Source of the DNA: Clostridium pasteurianum DSM 525 = ATCC 6013
GTDB taxonomy: Bacteria; Bacillota; Clostridia; Clostridiales; Clostridiaceae
Assembly: GCF_000807255.1 (NCBI RefSeq)
Contig: NZ_CP009268.1
Span: 2,510,384 to 2,574,383 of the forward strand
Reading direction: 5' to 3'
Length of the DNA stretch: 64,000 bases
This document shows positions 53,094 to 62,742 of the stretch, piece after piece. The notes under the pieces are model-generated. The model searched no databases and was not told the DNA's origin. It saw only the letters and a list, made by a program, of their open reading frames with translations. The position numbers and the translations under genes are program-made. Each line of letters opens with the position of its first letter. Within the stretch, counting starts at the first letter, position 1.

Positions 53094-53524
53094 TATATAC
53101 ACTCCCCTTATTTTATTCTTATATTAATTTATTCTTTTATAGATACAATAAAATTCAATACAAGAAGTAATATTAAAATAACATTATAAATTAATATTGG
53201 GTTATACTTACGGGTAATTATCAAAATTTACATTGCAAAAAATTTAACAATTTAAATACCTCTATAATTTTAATTAATTAATTTTATTTACATGTTTTTA
53301 AATTTTATTAATTAATTTTATTGGTAAAAGCTATTAAAAATATTTATTAGTAATACAATCTAAATATTATCTATATTATACCATATATAAATATGGTCAT
53401 TAGATAATTTTTTAACAAAAATACCTTATTTAACTTTAATAATATATAAGTATATAATTTTCTAATTATTCATTATGTGTTATTATATTTATAAAATGTA
53501 TATAAAAAATATTTTACAAGTAAC
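53094..53524. other. AT-rich intergenic region
   Basis: About 430 bases, extremely AT-rich, with repeats of TTAATTAATTTTAT near 53273 and 53305. I see no gene or RNA. Confidence 0.4.
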
Positions 53525-53571
53525 AATTGACGTGTGCAGTACACCTATTTAGATTACTACACACGTCAATT
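53525..53571 (-). terminator. Terminator of ABC exporter operon
   Basis: AATTGACGTGTG (53525-53536) pairs with CACACGTCAATT (53560-53571), with further AGTA/TACT pairing inside; the T run is weak. Confidence 0.6.
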
Positions 53572-53588
53572 ATTTTACACTATTATCA

Positions 53589-54425
53589 CTAACTCCATAT
53601 ATCAGCTTCTTTACTTTTAGAACGATTAATTCTTGAAAAATCTACTTTTGAGAAAACTAATGTTGCCAGTAATAAAAATACAAGTCCAAAAATTATTACA
53701 ATCAACATGCTGATAGTAGGAGTAATTACAAAATTTCCAATTTTAAAAGCAAGTTGTTCCTCAATCAATTGCTCCGTTGTTAAAGAAGTCTTTTCCAATA
53801 TAATAGTTCTAAAAAATGCTGTTGTATATGTCATTGGATTGAGGTAAGCAAAATATTGCAATATTTTTGGTAACAACGAAAGTGGAATATATGCGCCACA
53901 AAGAAATGTCAATGGCATTGTAATAGCCGTTATTACAATTTGAAAGGTTTGAGAATTCTTTACCAGTGCAGCTAAAAATAACCCCAAACCAGAAAACACA
54001 AGTCCCACAGCAGCCATTACAACAATTACTGCAAAAGGTGTAATAAAAGATGTAAATTTAAGACCTATAAAATAGCCAATAAATAAAATTATAATTCCCT
54101 GTAAAGTTGCTATTGTGGCTGCAGACAAGAGCTGACCCGCAGCAATCTGCATTCGTTTAACCGGGCTTACCAGCACTTCCTTCATAAAACCCGAAACAAT
54201 ATCTTCAATTGTACTGGTAGCTATAGTAATGGCAGTTTGAAAGACAGTTGTTATAACAATACCTGCAAGCATATAATTTACCGGATTGGAAATATTGTCA
54301 TTTTTAAATATTGCACTAAACACATATAAAAAGAAAAACGGCATGATAATTGTGAAAACAAGCTGAACACGATTCCGTGCAAAAATTTTAAGATTTCTGA
54401 ACCATAAAGCTGCTATAACCTGCAT
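53589..54425 (-). CDS. ABC-2 type exporter permease
   Basis: 278 residues with six membrane helices; VKRMQIAAGQLLSAATIATLQG and ITMPLTFLCGAYIPLSLLPK are typical of ABC2_membrane (DrrB/NodJ-type) permeases. It starts six bases after the ATPase stop with AGGGAGTG, so the two are coupled. Substrate unknown; such pairs export drugs, lipids or peptides. Confidence 0.9.
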   Translation of the reverse strand: MQVIAALWFRNLKIFARNRVQLVFTIIMPFFFLYVFSAIFKNDNISNPVNYMLAGIVITTVFQTAITIATSTIEDIVSGFMKEVLVSPVKRMQIAAGQLLSAATIATLQGIIILFIGYFIGLKFTSFITPFAVIVVMAAVGLVFSGLGLFLAALVKNSQTFQIVITAITMPLTFLCGAYIPLSLLPKILQYFAYLNPMTYTTAFFRTIILEKTSLTTEQLIEEQLAFKIGNFVITPTISMLIVIIFGLVFLLLATLVFSKVDFSRINRSKSKEADIWS

Positions 54426-54431
54426 AATTTC

Positions 54432-55346
54432 TCACTCCCTTATATCTTTTCCTGTAATTTCTAAAAACACATCATTCAATGTTCCTTTTTTAATTTCCAA
54501 ATCTTTAATCATGGATTTCTGAATACTCAATACTTCCATAAATTCTGGCAATTTTTCGACTTCAATAGAGTAATAGCCATCTTTTTTCTTGTAAATAAAT
54601 TCCTCTTTATTAAGCAGTGCTTCTAACCCTTGCTCGTCACTGGTTGTAATATATGCCTTATCTTTTGTATATTGCTGCTTCAAATGATATGGTGTATCCA
54701 TGGCAACAATTTTACCATCATCCATAATGGCAACTTTGCTGCAGATCTCAGCCTCATCCATATAATGGGTTGTTAGAAAAATTGTTATGTTTTTTTCCTT
54801 TTGCAGCTTCACAATATAATCCCATATATGTGCCCTTGTTTGAGGATCAAGCCCTGTAGTTGGCTCATCTAAAAATAATACTTTAGGATAGTGTAGGAGA
54901 GATCTTGCTATTTCCACACGACGTTTCATACCACCTGACAGACTGCTCACCATTGATTTTTTCCAATCCTTTAAGTCCACTATATCCAAAACAAATTCAA
55001 TACGTTCAAGCATTTCACTTTTAGGAATTCCATAAAAATAACAATGCATATTTAGATTTTCAAAAACAGTCATTTTATTATCCAGTGTTGATTCTTGAAA
55101 AACAACTCCTATAATACTTCTAACTGCATCCCTATCACGAGAAACGTCTTTTCCATCAATCAGCAGTGTACCATCAGTCTTGTCAAATATAGTGCATAGT
55201 GTATTAATTGTAGTACTTTTACCCGCTCCGTTTGGACCTAAAAAAGCAAAAATGCTGCCTTCCTCTACCTCAAATGAAACATTATTTACAGCTGTAAAAT
55301 CACCATATTTTTTTACAAAATTCCGAACTTCAATTATATTCTTCAT
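54432..55346 (-). CDS. ABC exporter ATP-binding protein (DrrA-like)
   Basis: 304 residues from ATG 55346 (GAGAGGAGTG upstream). Walker A GPNGAGKST, signature SSLSGGMKRR and Walker B VLFLDEPTTGLDPQ are intact; the C-terminal ~80 residues match the extension of DrrA-type exporters. It drives the permease that follows. No regulator or resistance gene adjoins. Confidence 0.93.
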   Translation of the reverse strand: MKNIIEVRNFVKKYGDFTAVNNVSFEVEEGSIFAFLGPNGAGKSTTINTLCTIFDKTDGTLLIDGKDVSRDRDAVRSIIGVVFQESTLDNKMTVFENLNMHCYFYGIPKSEMLERIEFVLDIVDLKDWKKSMVSSLSGGMKRRVEIARSLLHYPKVLFLDEPTTGLDPQTRAHIWDYIVKLQKEKNITIFLTTHYMDEAEICSKVAIMDDGKIVAMDTPYHLKQQYTKDKAYITTSDEQGLEALLNKEEFIYKKKDGYYSIEVEKLPEFMEVLSIQKSMIKDLEIKKGTLNDVFLEITGKDIRE

Positions 55347-55474
55347 TTTATCACTCCTCTCAACTGTTATTAGCATTCATGATAATACTAAGCAGCAAAA
55401 AGCTCTTTGAAAATTAAGAAATCGTGAACATCATTAAATAAATAATACATACTCAAATTTTACCATGCAAAGCG

Positions 55475-55512
55475 AAAAAAAGTCAATTGCACATATGTAA
55501 TTGACTTTTTTT
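55475..55512 (-). terminator. Terminator of the 55.6-57.7 kb gene pair
   Basis: AAAAAAAGTCAATT (55475-55488) and AATTGACTTTTTTT (55499-55512), perfect, T-rich on both strands. Confidence 0.85.
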
Positions 55513-55647
55513 GCAAAATCACTTGCCTTGTTTAATTTTATCCTTGTTTATTTTCCACAAAAGTAATTACGATCTCTGAAATCTCTGTTAAATATAAATG
55601 CATAACTTTTAAAAGTATTGACTAATCTCAAAAATTTTTGAATATTT

Positions 55648-56769
55648 TTAAACTGTCTTATTATAAAACCAACCACTTCCTGTATCTTGTATAAGGTTTT
55701 GTATCCACTTTGTTTCACCGTCTCCATACTGCTTTGTTTGTCCAACATCATACAAAGACCCATTTTGCCAATCTATACTGAGAAACATATCTGGTACAGA
55801 ATCATATCCATTTACGGAAAGAGTTTTCAGTTCATTTCCTGTCCATTTAAGGAAAGCATTTCTGCTAACTGAATCTCCTTTGTAATATGAATCATTTTCA
55901 ACGGCACTTTTGAGTACATTGAAAATATCGTCACCATCTGGTGTACGGAAAGCTCCGTCTATAAGCGGCAAATCTCTCATGCTGTAGCCTGTATATCGCT
56001 TGATTTGCAAAGCAAACTGGTACTTGGAGTTTTGTGCGTCAGTAAATTGTACTTGATTATATTTTGATGGAAACCCGGCAGATTTGATAATGTGTTTGAA
56101 CAATTCTCCTGCATTTTCTCCGCTCTGCAAAATACTTTCCAATTGAGCAATCAAAGTACTATCTGTCGTTCCTGACACTTTCATTTTATAGTTATTGGGG
56201 TCTATCGTAAAGGTTAATCGTAGATTCTGCGGAATTTGAATGCCATTTTTAAGAAACATACTATTCATTTGGCTGTTTACCTGTTGACGGTCGTAGAGTT
56301 TTTGTGATGCCTCCATAACATCAGCATTTATGTTGTATTTACCATTCAAATGCGAGTCCATGCATGATACGAATGATGTCCCGCCTTTTAGTTGTAAGGT
56401 TCCATACTTCGCCATATAATATTCAGTTTCAGCCATCGCTAATCTTTGTGAACAATCAGCTCCATTTATCACCCTCAGATCAGGTAAAGGTGTTATCTGA
56501 TATTTTTTCCAGATATATTCTTGTAAATCACTATCAGATTTACATACACTTCGGTCATAAGCTACTTCAGAACGATAAACAGGTTCTAAAATTTCTCTAA
56601 TTTTGTCAGTTTCAGTTACAGGCCTTGGGTTGGAACTGTTAATTGCGGCTGAATCTCCAACGGAATCCTGTGTCGTAGCATTACTAGTAGCATTGCCAGA
56701 AGAAACTGGTTTGCTGGTGATGGTTGTAGTGTTGTAACTAATGGCATTACTAATACTTATATTGGACAT
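55648..56769 (-). CDS. Hypothetical protein, DUF4885-like
   Basis: 373 residues, no signal peptide. A Ser/Thr/Asn-rich N-terminus (about 1-50) precedes a helical/beta domain (SDLQEYIWKKYQITPLPDLR, GADCSQRLAMAETEYYMAKY, GYSMRDLPLIDGAFRTPDGD). I associate this layout with DUF4885 proteins of bacilli and clostridia, without certainty. It begins 45 bases after a secreted-protein gene. GC content is visibly higher and codon use more mixed than in the surroundings, suggesting transfer. SD GAGGAGGGG. Confidence 0.6.
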   Translation of the reverse strand: MSNISISNAISYNTTTITSKPVSSGNATSNATTQDSVGDSAAINSSNPRPVTETDKIREILEPVYRSEVAYDRSVCKSDSDLQEYIWKKYQITPLPDLRVINGADCSQRLAMAETEYYMAKYGTLQLKGGTSFVSCMDSHLNGKYNINADVMEASQKLYDRQQVNSQMNSMFLKNGIQIPQNLRLTFTIDPNNYKMKVSGTTDSTLIAQLESILQSGENAGELFKHIIKSAGFPSKYNQVQFTDAQNSKYQFALQIKRYTGYSMRDLPLIDGAFRTPDGDDIFNVLKSAVENDSYYKGDSVSRNAFLKWTGNELKTLSVNGYDSVPDMFLSIDWQNGSLYDVGQTKQYGDGETKWIQNLIQDTGSGWFYNKTV

Positions 56770-56814
56770 ACTGCCCCTCCTCTCACCGCTAACACCGGCG
56801 GCACAAATTGTAAT

Positions 56815-57702
56815 TTACGGTTGATAGGCTAGTGTATAATCATAGGTATAGCTTAAGTTCAACTTAATGTTTGACATTGTAGATGATCCCATGGCCATAG
56901 CATTGTATCTAAATTGCCATACCGATTTTGCAGCTAAGTTATTGGCGGCTGATATGTTATAGGAACCGCTTGTAGCGCTGGAAACGGTAGCTATATACCA
57001 AGCACTCTGTGAACTCAACTTCACTTCATGATGTACATTGCCTTGACTTGGCGTTTGCGTGGAAGAGGTTGTGACTTTTGTAACGGCTGCGTCCTTAGGA
57101 ATAGAAGCGTTTTGGGTTAAATCAACACTGGCTACGCTTGATTCAACGCCACCTGGCAGCAGATTTACATTGCCCGGATTTGATATAGATGACGGAGACA
57201 TAGTAAATGTACCGTTTCCACTTTTAATTCTATTTTCAAAGCTGATTGTACCAACAGTGCTTTGATCAAGATTGGAATTCCTTACCATAGAAATATAGTA
57301 TGTACCTGTAGTAGGAACATCGAATCTTATATATTTGAATCTAAGAGTAGGCAGACTGGGGTCAGTCAGTGGAATGCCTGGTGGCAATGCTGGTGTCCTA
57401 TCAGCCTTATAAACTGTTAATGTAAAATTATTTAAGTCAGTTGTAGGTGTTAAGCCTACATCTGTCATTCTAATGCCGATATGGTCACCAGCAGTAGCAC
57501 TAAACGAAATAAATGAACTTGTTTCTTGCGGGTTAAATGACCTCATGTAGCTATTTGCCACATTCCATGTTCCAGCAGAATAAGCTGTATCAAACGTATT
57601 ATTACCTGATACATTATATTGTGCTGCACTTACGATAACTGTGCCCATCATAGTAAAACATAAAACAATTACTAAGAAAATAATTTTTTTCACACTTTTC
57701 AT
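56815..57702 (-). CDS. Secreted protein of unknown function
   Basis: 295 residues with a clear signal peptide (about 1-26, ending VSAA). The mature protein is beta-rich: an N-terminal half with FDTAYSAGTWNVANSYMRSF and YYISMVRNSNLD, resembling bacterial pre-peptidase-type beta sandwiches, and a C-terminal half rich in Ser/Thr with a final ANNLAAKSVWQFRYNAMAMG. No catalytic residues are evident. First gene of a pair with the DUF4885-like gene; same raised GC content. SD AGGAGG. Confidence 0.65.
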   Translation of the reverse strand: MKSVKKIIFLVIVLCFTMMGTVIVSAAQYNVSGNNTFDTAYSAGTWNVANSYMRSFNPQETSSFISFSATAGDHIGIRMTDVGLTPTTDLNNFTLTVYKADRTPALPPGIPLTDPSLPTLRFKYIRFDVPTTGTYYISMVRNSNLDQSTVGTISFENRIKSGNGTFTMSPSSISNPGNVNLLPGGVESSVASVDLTQNASIPKDAAVTKVTTSSTQTPSQGNVHHEVKLSSQSAWYIATVSSATSGSYNISAANNLAAKSVWQFRYNAMAMGSSTMSNIKLNLSYTYDYTLAYQP

Positions 57703-58080
57703 AAAGAACCTCCTAATTTTTTATTATATTTTAATTTATCAGTTGTGAAACTTCAAAATGATGATCTGATGTTAAAATTTTATATGATATTTCATCATAA
57801 GTGTTAATACTTGATTAATCTGAAGTAAATAATTTAGAAATCTTTTTTCAAGATAATATGACGCTCTCATGAAATGAAAAACCTATTTTCGACAAATTTC
57901 ATTACAAATATTGCCATTTAATGATATTATAAGTGTATCTTATAGTAATATAATTGTCAATCTTATTTTCTAATACATTATAAATAATTAATGCCCATTG
58001 TGTTTTTCCTTCTTCTTTCGTTGTCATAATTCAAATTGTCGTTCTTTTTTTGTTCATTTTTTCCTTTAATAATTCCCCTC
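57703..58080. other. Upstream region of secreted-protein gene
   Basis: About 380 AT-rich bases between the secreted-protein gene and the IS110 leader. No gene is visible. The left end of the IS110 element probably lies towards 58.05-58.1 kb. Confidence 0.35.
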
Positions 58081-58094
58081 TTGTATAATGTAGT

Positions 58095-58440
58095 CATAAC
58101 ATTCAATAGAAAACTATCTTGAATTCTAACGAACATTACAACTCATTTCTTTTAATTTATTCGAAGATTTTCTACCCGATAGGGTGTACTAATCTCATCT
58201 AACTTAGTTTTCTATTTTTCCCAAGTGGGAATCCATACTAGTAAATATTGATGTATAATATCTCCTGAATAGAAGATAGATGTATTCCTCCTGGGAAGTA
58301 ACTCTAACGAGTCATTGATACCCGAAAATTAGCGTATCATTCCATCAGTGAGAGTTCTATGTTTAGCTGGTTGGGTTTCCCTTTGGGAATTACCCGTGTC
58401 ACAAACAAGGTTATAGAATTACTGATAGAAATGGAATATC
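58095..58440 (+). ncRNA. Candidate IS110 bridge RNA region
   Basis: TATAAT at 58084-58089 is followed by a strongly structured leader: ATAGAAAACTA (58106-58116) pairs with TAGTTTTCTAT (58205-58215); hairpins TTCCC/GGGAA (58218-58231), TGATAC/GTATCA (58316-58339), and GGGT-TTCCC/GGGAA-ACCC (58373-58395). IS110-group elements encode a bridge RNA in this position that pairs with donor and target DNA. Exact ends and loops are not determined. Confidence 0.5.
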
Positions 58441-58475
58441 TATTCTATCTCACAAAGCAAAGGAGATATTATTTT

Positions 58476-59771
58476 ATGAGTAAATTTTTTTATAGACCAA
58501 TAGTTGGAATCGATGTATCAGCAGACTTTTCAGTAGTTGCTATACTAGCACCTGACGGTGAAGTTTATAGAAAGCCTTTTAAAATTAAGCACAATAGAAA
58601 TGGTTTTGATTACCTAGTAGATCAAATAAAAAAAGCGGAAGAAGAGTTTAACATGAAAACGGCAATTTTCATGGAATCTACTGGTGTATACCATCTTACT
58701 CTTTTCCACTTTCTTAGGGATACATTTGAAACATGTATCTTAAATCCACTCATTACTAATTGTAACAAGAATGGAGACATAAGAAAAGTGAAAAATGATA
58801 AAAAAGATGCATTAACCATTGCTAAAATAGGCAAATTTCAAAATGTTAAATATACTTCTGCATTTGATATTGAAATTTATACCTTAAAAGCTCTCTGTAG
58901 AGATTACTATAAGTTTACTGATAGTAAATCTACTTTTAAGAAAAAGCTTTCTACCGACTTAAAAATTATTTTTCCTAGCTATAGCTCTGTTTTTTCAAAC
59001 ATTACTTGCAAAACATCAATAGCAATTTTAAAAGAATATTCAAGTCCTAAAGCTATCTTAAATGCTGATAAAAATGAGTTAATAGATCTTATTCGCAGTC
59101 ATTCAAGAAAAGGACTAACATATAGTGAAAAAATCTATAAAAAGCTAATTGATGCTGCTGAAGAAGCTATTTACATTGGTCTTAAATCGCCTAGCCTGTT
59201 TGTAAAAATCATGAACACAATTTCTGTAATAGAAACTTTAGAAAATCAGCTTAACAATTTATTAAATGAAATTCATTCATTGATGAAAAGCAATAGGATT
59301 TCAGAGCAATTTAAGAAAAATGTTCAATTGATTTACTCAATACCAGGTATTGGTGAATTAACTGCCATCACAATAATGAGTGAAATAGGCAATATTAAAG
59401 GTTTTGTAAAAGCTAAACATTTAGTTGCTTACTTTGGTATTGACCCATCTGTCAATCAATCTGGTAAGTTTAACAGTAATAAAAATACTATGTCTAAACG
59501 TGGTACCAGAATAGGCAGAAGAGCCTTATATGCTGTGGCATTAGCATCCATACGAACCAGTAGAAGCGGTGAACCTATAAACAAAGTTTTACTTACCTAC
59601 TATAAAGAAAACCTAAATGGTAAAAGCAAAAAGGTTGCTTTAGTGGCAATAATGCATAAACTTGTTAATTACATATTCTCCGTCCTAAGGAACCAAAAAG
59701 AGTATGAAATACGTGATCCTAAAATACATATTAAAATGTATCTTAATAATGGTTCTACTACAGCAGCCTAA
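58476..59771 (+). CDS. IS110 family transposase (DEDD recombinase)
   Basis: 431 residues from ATG 58476, with AAGGAGA upstream; a longer frame from 58359 would run through the structured leader. The N-terminal RuvC-like domain shows VGIDVSADFSVVAIL, the acidic FMESTGVYH and KNDKKDALTIAK (DEDD residues). The C-terminal Tnp20 domain has YSIPGIGELTAITIMSEIG and HLVAYFGIDPSVNQSG with the catalytic serine region near GTRIGRRALYAVALAS. Open over its full length, so probably active. Family transposases use a bridge RNA to choose targets. Confidence 0.93.
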   Translation: MSKFFYRPIVGIDVSADFSVVAILAPDGEVYRKPFKIKHNRNGFDYLVDQIKKAEEEFNMKTAIFMESTGVYHLTLFHFLRDTFETCILNPLITNCNKNGDIRKVKNDKKDALTIAKIGKFQNVKYTSAFDIEIYTLKALCRDYYKFTDSKSTFKKKLSTDLKIIFPSYSSVFSNITCKTSIAILKEYSSPKAILNADKNELIDLIRSHSRKGLTYSEKIYKKLIDAAEEAIYIGLKSPSLFVKIMNTISVIETLENQLNNLLNEIHSLMKSNRISEQFKKNVQLIYSIPGIGELTAITIMSEIGNIKGFVKAKHLVAYFGIDPSVNQSGKFNSNKNTMSKRGTRIGRRALYAVALASIRTSRSGEPINKVLLTYYKENLNGKSKKVALVAIMHKLVNYIFSVLRNQKEYEIRDPKIHIKMYLNNGSTTAA

Positions 59772-59937
59772 CGGCTAAAAACTTAAAGACTAATCATCTT
59801 ACAATTAATTCCATTGTTCGTGCTTTTTCAATGGATTATTTGCTATGCAAATTTTTACTCATAAATTATTTTTTTAATTTTTATTGACTTTTACTAGCTG
59901 GTCTATATTTTTAGTTAATACTAATCGATTTATATTA

Positions 59938-60525
59938 TTACTTAATATAAGTAACAGTATTTCCTATTCTCTTAAGGGGTACCATATCTGATATTTGAGA
60001 ATATCCTAGTGCAAGTCCTCCACAAATCCTTTCATTTTCAGTTAGACCCAATTTCATCATGTATGCATGAATAGACTTATTATCCTCTAACCAGTAAAGC
60101 TGATTTATCCAACAAGACCCTATATCCAGAGAAACTGCTGCCAGCATCATATTTTCCAAAGCAACTGAACAGTCTGCCATAGCGTTACCATATCCTTTTT
60201 GATTTGCAGCCACAATTAATGTAGGAGCATTGTATGTAAAATCGTAACCACCTTTTTTCGATGCTAAAATTGAATTTTTTAGACTCTTATAGGTATCTTC
60301 TTTAATCTCCATTTTGGCAAATTCTTTTTCTACCATAGATTTTAGTTCTTGAAGAGTTTCTCCATTCTGTATTACAATAAAATGATTTGTTTGATTATTT
60401 CCACCACTTGGGGCAAAACGCCCAGCTTCAATAATTAGAGAAAGTTTTTCTTCTGAAATCTGCTCTTTTTTATATTTACGAATACTTCTTCGTTTACCAA
60501 TGACCTCTAATCCTTGATTTTCCAT
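59938..60525 (-). CDS. Nitroreductase family FMN protein
   Basis: 195 residues from ATG 60525 (GGAGGCTG upstream). IGKRRSIRKYKKEQISEEKL and FAPSGGNNQTNHFIVIQN are the flavin-binding N-terminal motifs; ENMMLAAVSLDIGSCWINQL is the second family block. It reduces nitro compounds or quinones with NAD(P)H, or serves another redox role. Monocistronic. Confidence 0.92.
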   Translation of the reverse strand: MENQGLEVIGKRRSIRKYKKEQISEEKLSLIIEAGRFAPSGGNNQTNHFIVIQNGETLQELKSMVEKEFAKMEIKEDTYKSLKNSILASKKGGYDFTYNAPTLIVAANQKGYGNAMADCSVALENMMLAAVSLDIGSCWINQLYWLEDNKSIHAYMMKLGLTENERICGGLALGYSQISDMVPLKRIGNTVTYIK

Positions 60526-60945
60526 AAGATCAGCCTCCAATATTTAAAATCACATTAACTAACTTTATAGCTACTTCGTCTTTACTTACAATTTCTCATT
60601 AAATTAACTTATAATTTGGTTTACTTTTTTAAATTATATCATAAATAATCATTAAACTGTAATGGTTAGCATTTTATTCCAAAGCATGTCTTAAATCTAT
60701 AACTATTAAATAATAGTTTGTTTGTTTTAAAGTTCCCAATAATTTAAAGATTTCTTTTCCCATCTATGAAAATTTATAAAAATAGTATAAAGCGCTCACA
60801 CAAATCACTCCATTTTTATTATTTATAAAAATATTATACATTTTAGTTTTATAATAGTAAATTCAGCAAGATTACAAAATTCAATAAATAAAAAAGGCAG
60901 TACAAATCCATCCTTTATATTTATTTAGTTCATATTTCCTCACTG

Positions 60946-61079
60946 CTGCATATTCAAAAAGAATATGCAGTAAACCCAACTACATAGAAGAAAAGATTTA
61001 TTTTATTAAAACCACCATATTTCCTACCTTTTTGAAACCGTCCTACCGAAAAGTGGCTTCTTTTTTTTTGAAATTAATA
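60946..61079 (+). promoter_or_regulatory. Hairpins in the alcohol dehydrogenase leader, possible attenuator
   Basis: CTGCATATTC (60946-60955) pairs with GAATATGCAG (60961-60970). Further on, GAAACC ... GGCTTC (61034-61070) is followed by a run of nine T's, like an intrinsic terminator 60 bases before the adh start. Either a read-through gene end or a regulated leader. The rest of 60526-61140 has nothing clear. Confidence 0.35.
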
Positions 61080-61140
61080 GATTTATACTAATACTCGTAT
61101 CAAGGACACAAAGAAAGATTAATTTAAGGGGGAAATGTAA

Positions 61141-62307
61141 ATGCAAAGATTTACTATACCAAGAGATATTTATTTTGGAGATAATGCTATAGAGCATTTA
61201 AAATCAGTAAAGGGAACTAAGGCAATGCTTGTTATTGGTTCTGAAAGATTAATAAAGGACGGAACTGTTCCCAAAATACAAGAATTATTAAAAGAAACTA
61301 ATATTGAGACAACAGTATTTTCAGGTGTTGAAAATGACCCTTCAGTTGCAACGGTTAGAAGAGGTGTTGAAGTTATGGAAAATTTCAATCCAGATTTAAT
61401 AATCGGTATTGGCGGCGGTTCACCAATCGATGCTGCTAAAGCAATGTGGATATTTTATGAATATCCAGAGTTCACATTTGAAGAGGCTGCTAAGCCATTT
61501 AACTTACGGGAGTTAAGACAAAAAGCTAAATTTATAGCTATACCAACTACAAGTGGTACAGGTACAGAGGTTACTTCATTCTCAGTAATAACTGACCATG
61601 AAACAGGAATTAAATATCCAATAGCTGACTATAATATAACTCCAGATGTTGCTATAGTTGATACTAATTTAGTTCAAAGTATGACAAAAACATTAGTTGC
61701 TAATACAGGAATGGATGCTTTAACTCATGCTTTTGAAGCTTATGTTTCAACAGTTAGAAATCCAATAACTGATGCATTGGCTATGAAATCAATAGAAATG
61801 ACTGTTGATAATTTAGTTAAATCCTTTAAGGAAGAAGAGAAAGCTAGAAAAGATATGCATATATCTCAATGCTTAGCTGGTATGTCATTCTCTAATGCAA
61901 TACTTGGAATAGTTCATTCAATGTCTCATAAGACAGGAAAAATATTCAATATTCCTCATGGTTGTGCAAATGCAATATACTTATCGTATGCTATACAGTT
62001 TAATGCAAAAAAAGCTGGAGCTGCTTATGCTGATATAGCTAAGAGATTAGGGTTAAAGGGAAAAACATCAGATGAATTAGTTCAATCATTAATTCAATTA
62101 GTTAAAGATTTTAGAGTTGCTATGAACATGCCTGCGACTTTAAAAGAATTTGGTTTGTCAGAAAAAGATTTTAAATCTAAATTAGATGAGATTTCTAAGA
62201 GTGCGGTAGCTGATCCTTGTACAGGTACAAATCCAAGAGAAATATCTGTAGAAGAGATGAAGAAATTATTTGAAGCTACTTATTATGGAACAGAAGTTAA
62301 TTTCTAA
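61141..62307 (+). CDS. Iron-containing alcohol dehydrogenase
   Basis: 388 residues of the Fe-ADH (type III) family. GIGGGSPIDAAKAMW binds NAD(P); the metal region shows DTNLV, HAFEAYVS, VHSMSHKTG and NIPHGCANAIYL with the expected Asp and His ligands. The full length (with no aldehyde dehydrogenase fusion) fits ethanol/butanol or 1,3-propanediol type enzymes; the physiological aldehyde is uncertain. AAGGGGG ribosome binding site; terminator after the gene. An HxlR regulator lies convergent to it. Confidence 0.93.
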   Translation: MQRFTIPRDIYFGDNAIEHLKSVKGTKAMLVIGSERLIKDGTVPKIQELLKETNIETTVFSGVENDPSVATVRRGVEVMENFNPDLIIGIGGGSPIDAAKAMWIFYEYPEFTFEEAAKPFNLRELRQKAKFIAIPTTSGTGTEVTSFSVITDHETGIKYPIADYNITPDVAIVDTNLVQSMTKTLVANTGMDALTHAFEAYVSTVRNPITDALAMKSIEMTVDNLVKSFKEEEKARKDMHISQCLAGMSFSNAILGIVHSMSHKTGKIFNIPHGCANAIYLSYAIQFNAKKAGAAYADIAKRLGLKGKTSDELVQSLIQLVKDFRVAMNMPATLKEFGLSEKDFKSKLDEISKSAVADPCTGTNPREISVEEMKKLFEATYYGTEVNF

Positions 62308-62316
62308 GTTTATGCA

Positions 62317-62351
62317 AAAGTTATAGCTGGTTAATAACTAGCTATAACTTT
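62317..62351 (+). terminator. Terminator between adh and hxlR-type gene
   Basis: AAAGTTATAGCT (62317-62328) pairs with AGCTATAACTTT (62340-62351); the loop can pair further (GGTTA/TAACT). Bidirectional between convergent genes. Confidence 0.8.
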
Positions 62352-62376
62352 AATTATTTATAGAAGCAAATAGATT

Positions 62377-62742
62377 TTAAGAGGTGAAATTTGAGTGTTT
62401 ATAATTATCTACAAAATACTTTCCCCATTTATCCATTGCTTCCAAAATAGGAATTAAATCTTCTGCCATTTTAGTAAGTGAATATTCAACCATAGGTGGT
62501 ACTTCATAATAAACAGTTCTATTAACTAGTCCATTTTGTTCTAAATCTTTTAATTGTTGACTTAACATTTTTTGAGTTATTCCTGGAATTAATCTTTTGA
62601 ATTCATTATATCTTATAACTTTATGTATGCTAAGATTCCAAATAATAAGAGCTTTCCATTTACCACTTAAAATTTCTAAAGTAACTTCAATTTCACATCT
62701 ATAGGAACTACAACTAACTTTATTTAATCTATCTTTTGGCAT
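62377..62742 (-). CDS. HxlR family winged-helix regulator
   Basis: 121 residues. CEIEVTLEILSGKWKALIIWNL, RYNEFKRLIPGITQKMLSQQ and LEQNGLVNRTVYYEVPPMVEY are HxlR/DUF24 signatures. A cysteine pair-like CSSYRCEIE near residues 10-16 could be redox sensing, as in YodB/HypR. It may control the nitroreductase, adh or its own gene. SD AGGAAGTG. Confidence 0.92.
   Translation of the reverse strand: MPKDRLNKVSCSSYRCEIEVTLEILSGKWKALIIWNLSIHKVIRYNEFKRLIPGITQKMLSQQLKDLEQNGLVNRTVYYEVPPMVEYSLTKMAEDLIPILEAMDKWGKYFVDNYKHSNFTS

Larger units (their letters stand above)
58081..59900 (+). mobile_element. IS110 family insertion sequence
   Basis: A complete-looking IS110-group element: a ~370-base structured non-coding leader, one intact transposase gene and a short right flank. 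IS110 elements have no clear terminal inverted repeats, so the ends are approximate. The left end is placed before the TATAAT at 58084 and the right end within the 130 bases after the stop. Confidence 0.7.

Noticed and set aside
55548-55763. Open frame overlapping the end of the DUF4885-like gene, as a possible frameshifted extension
   Set aside because: It overlaps the real frame over half its length, has no ribosome binding site and no coherent protein pattern; the main gene ends cleanly before a strong terminator.
58359-58475. N-terminal extension of the IS110 transposase
   Set aside because: The in-frame extension passes through hairpins of the leader; the AAGGAGA site points to the ATG at 58476.
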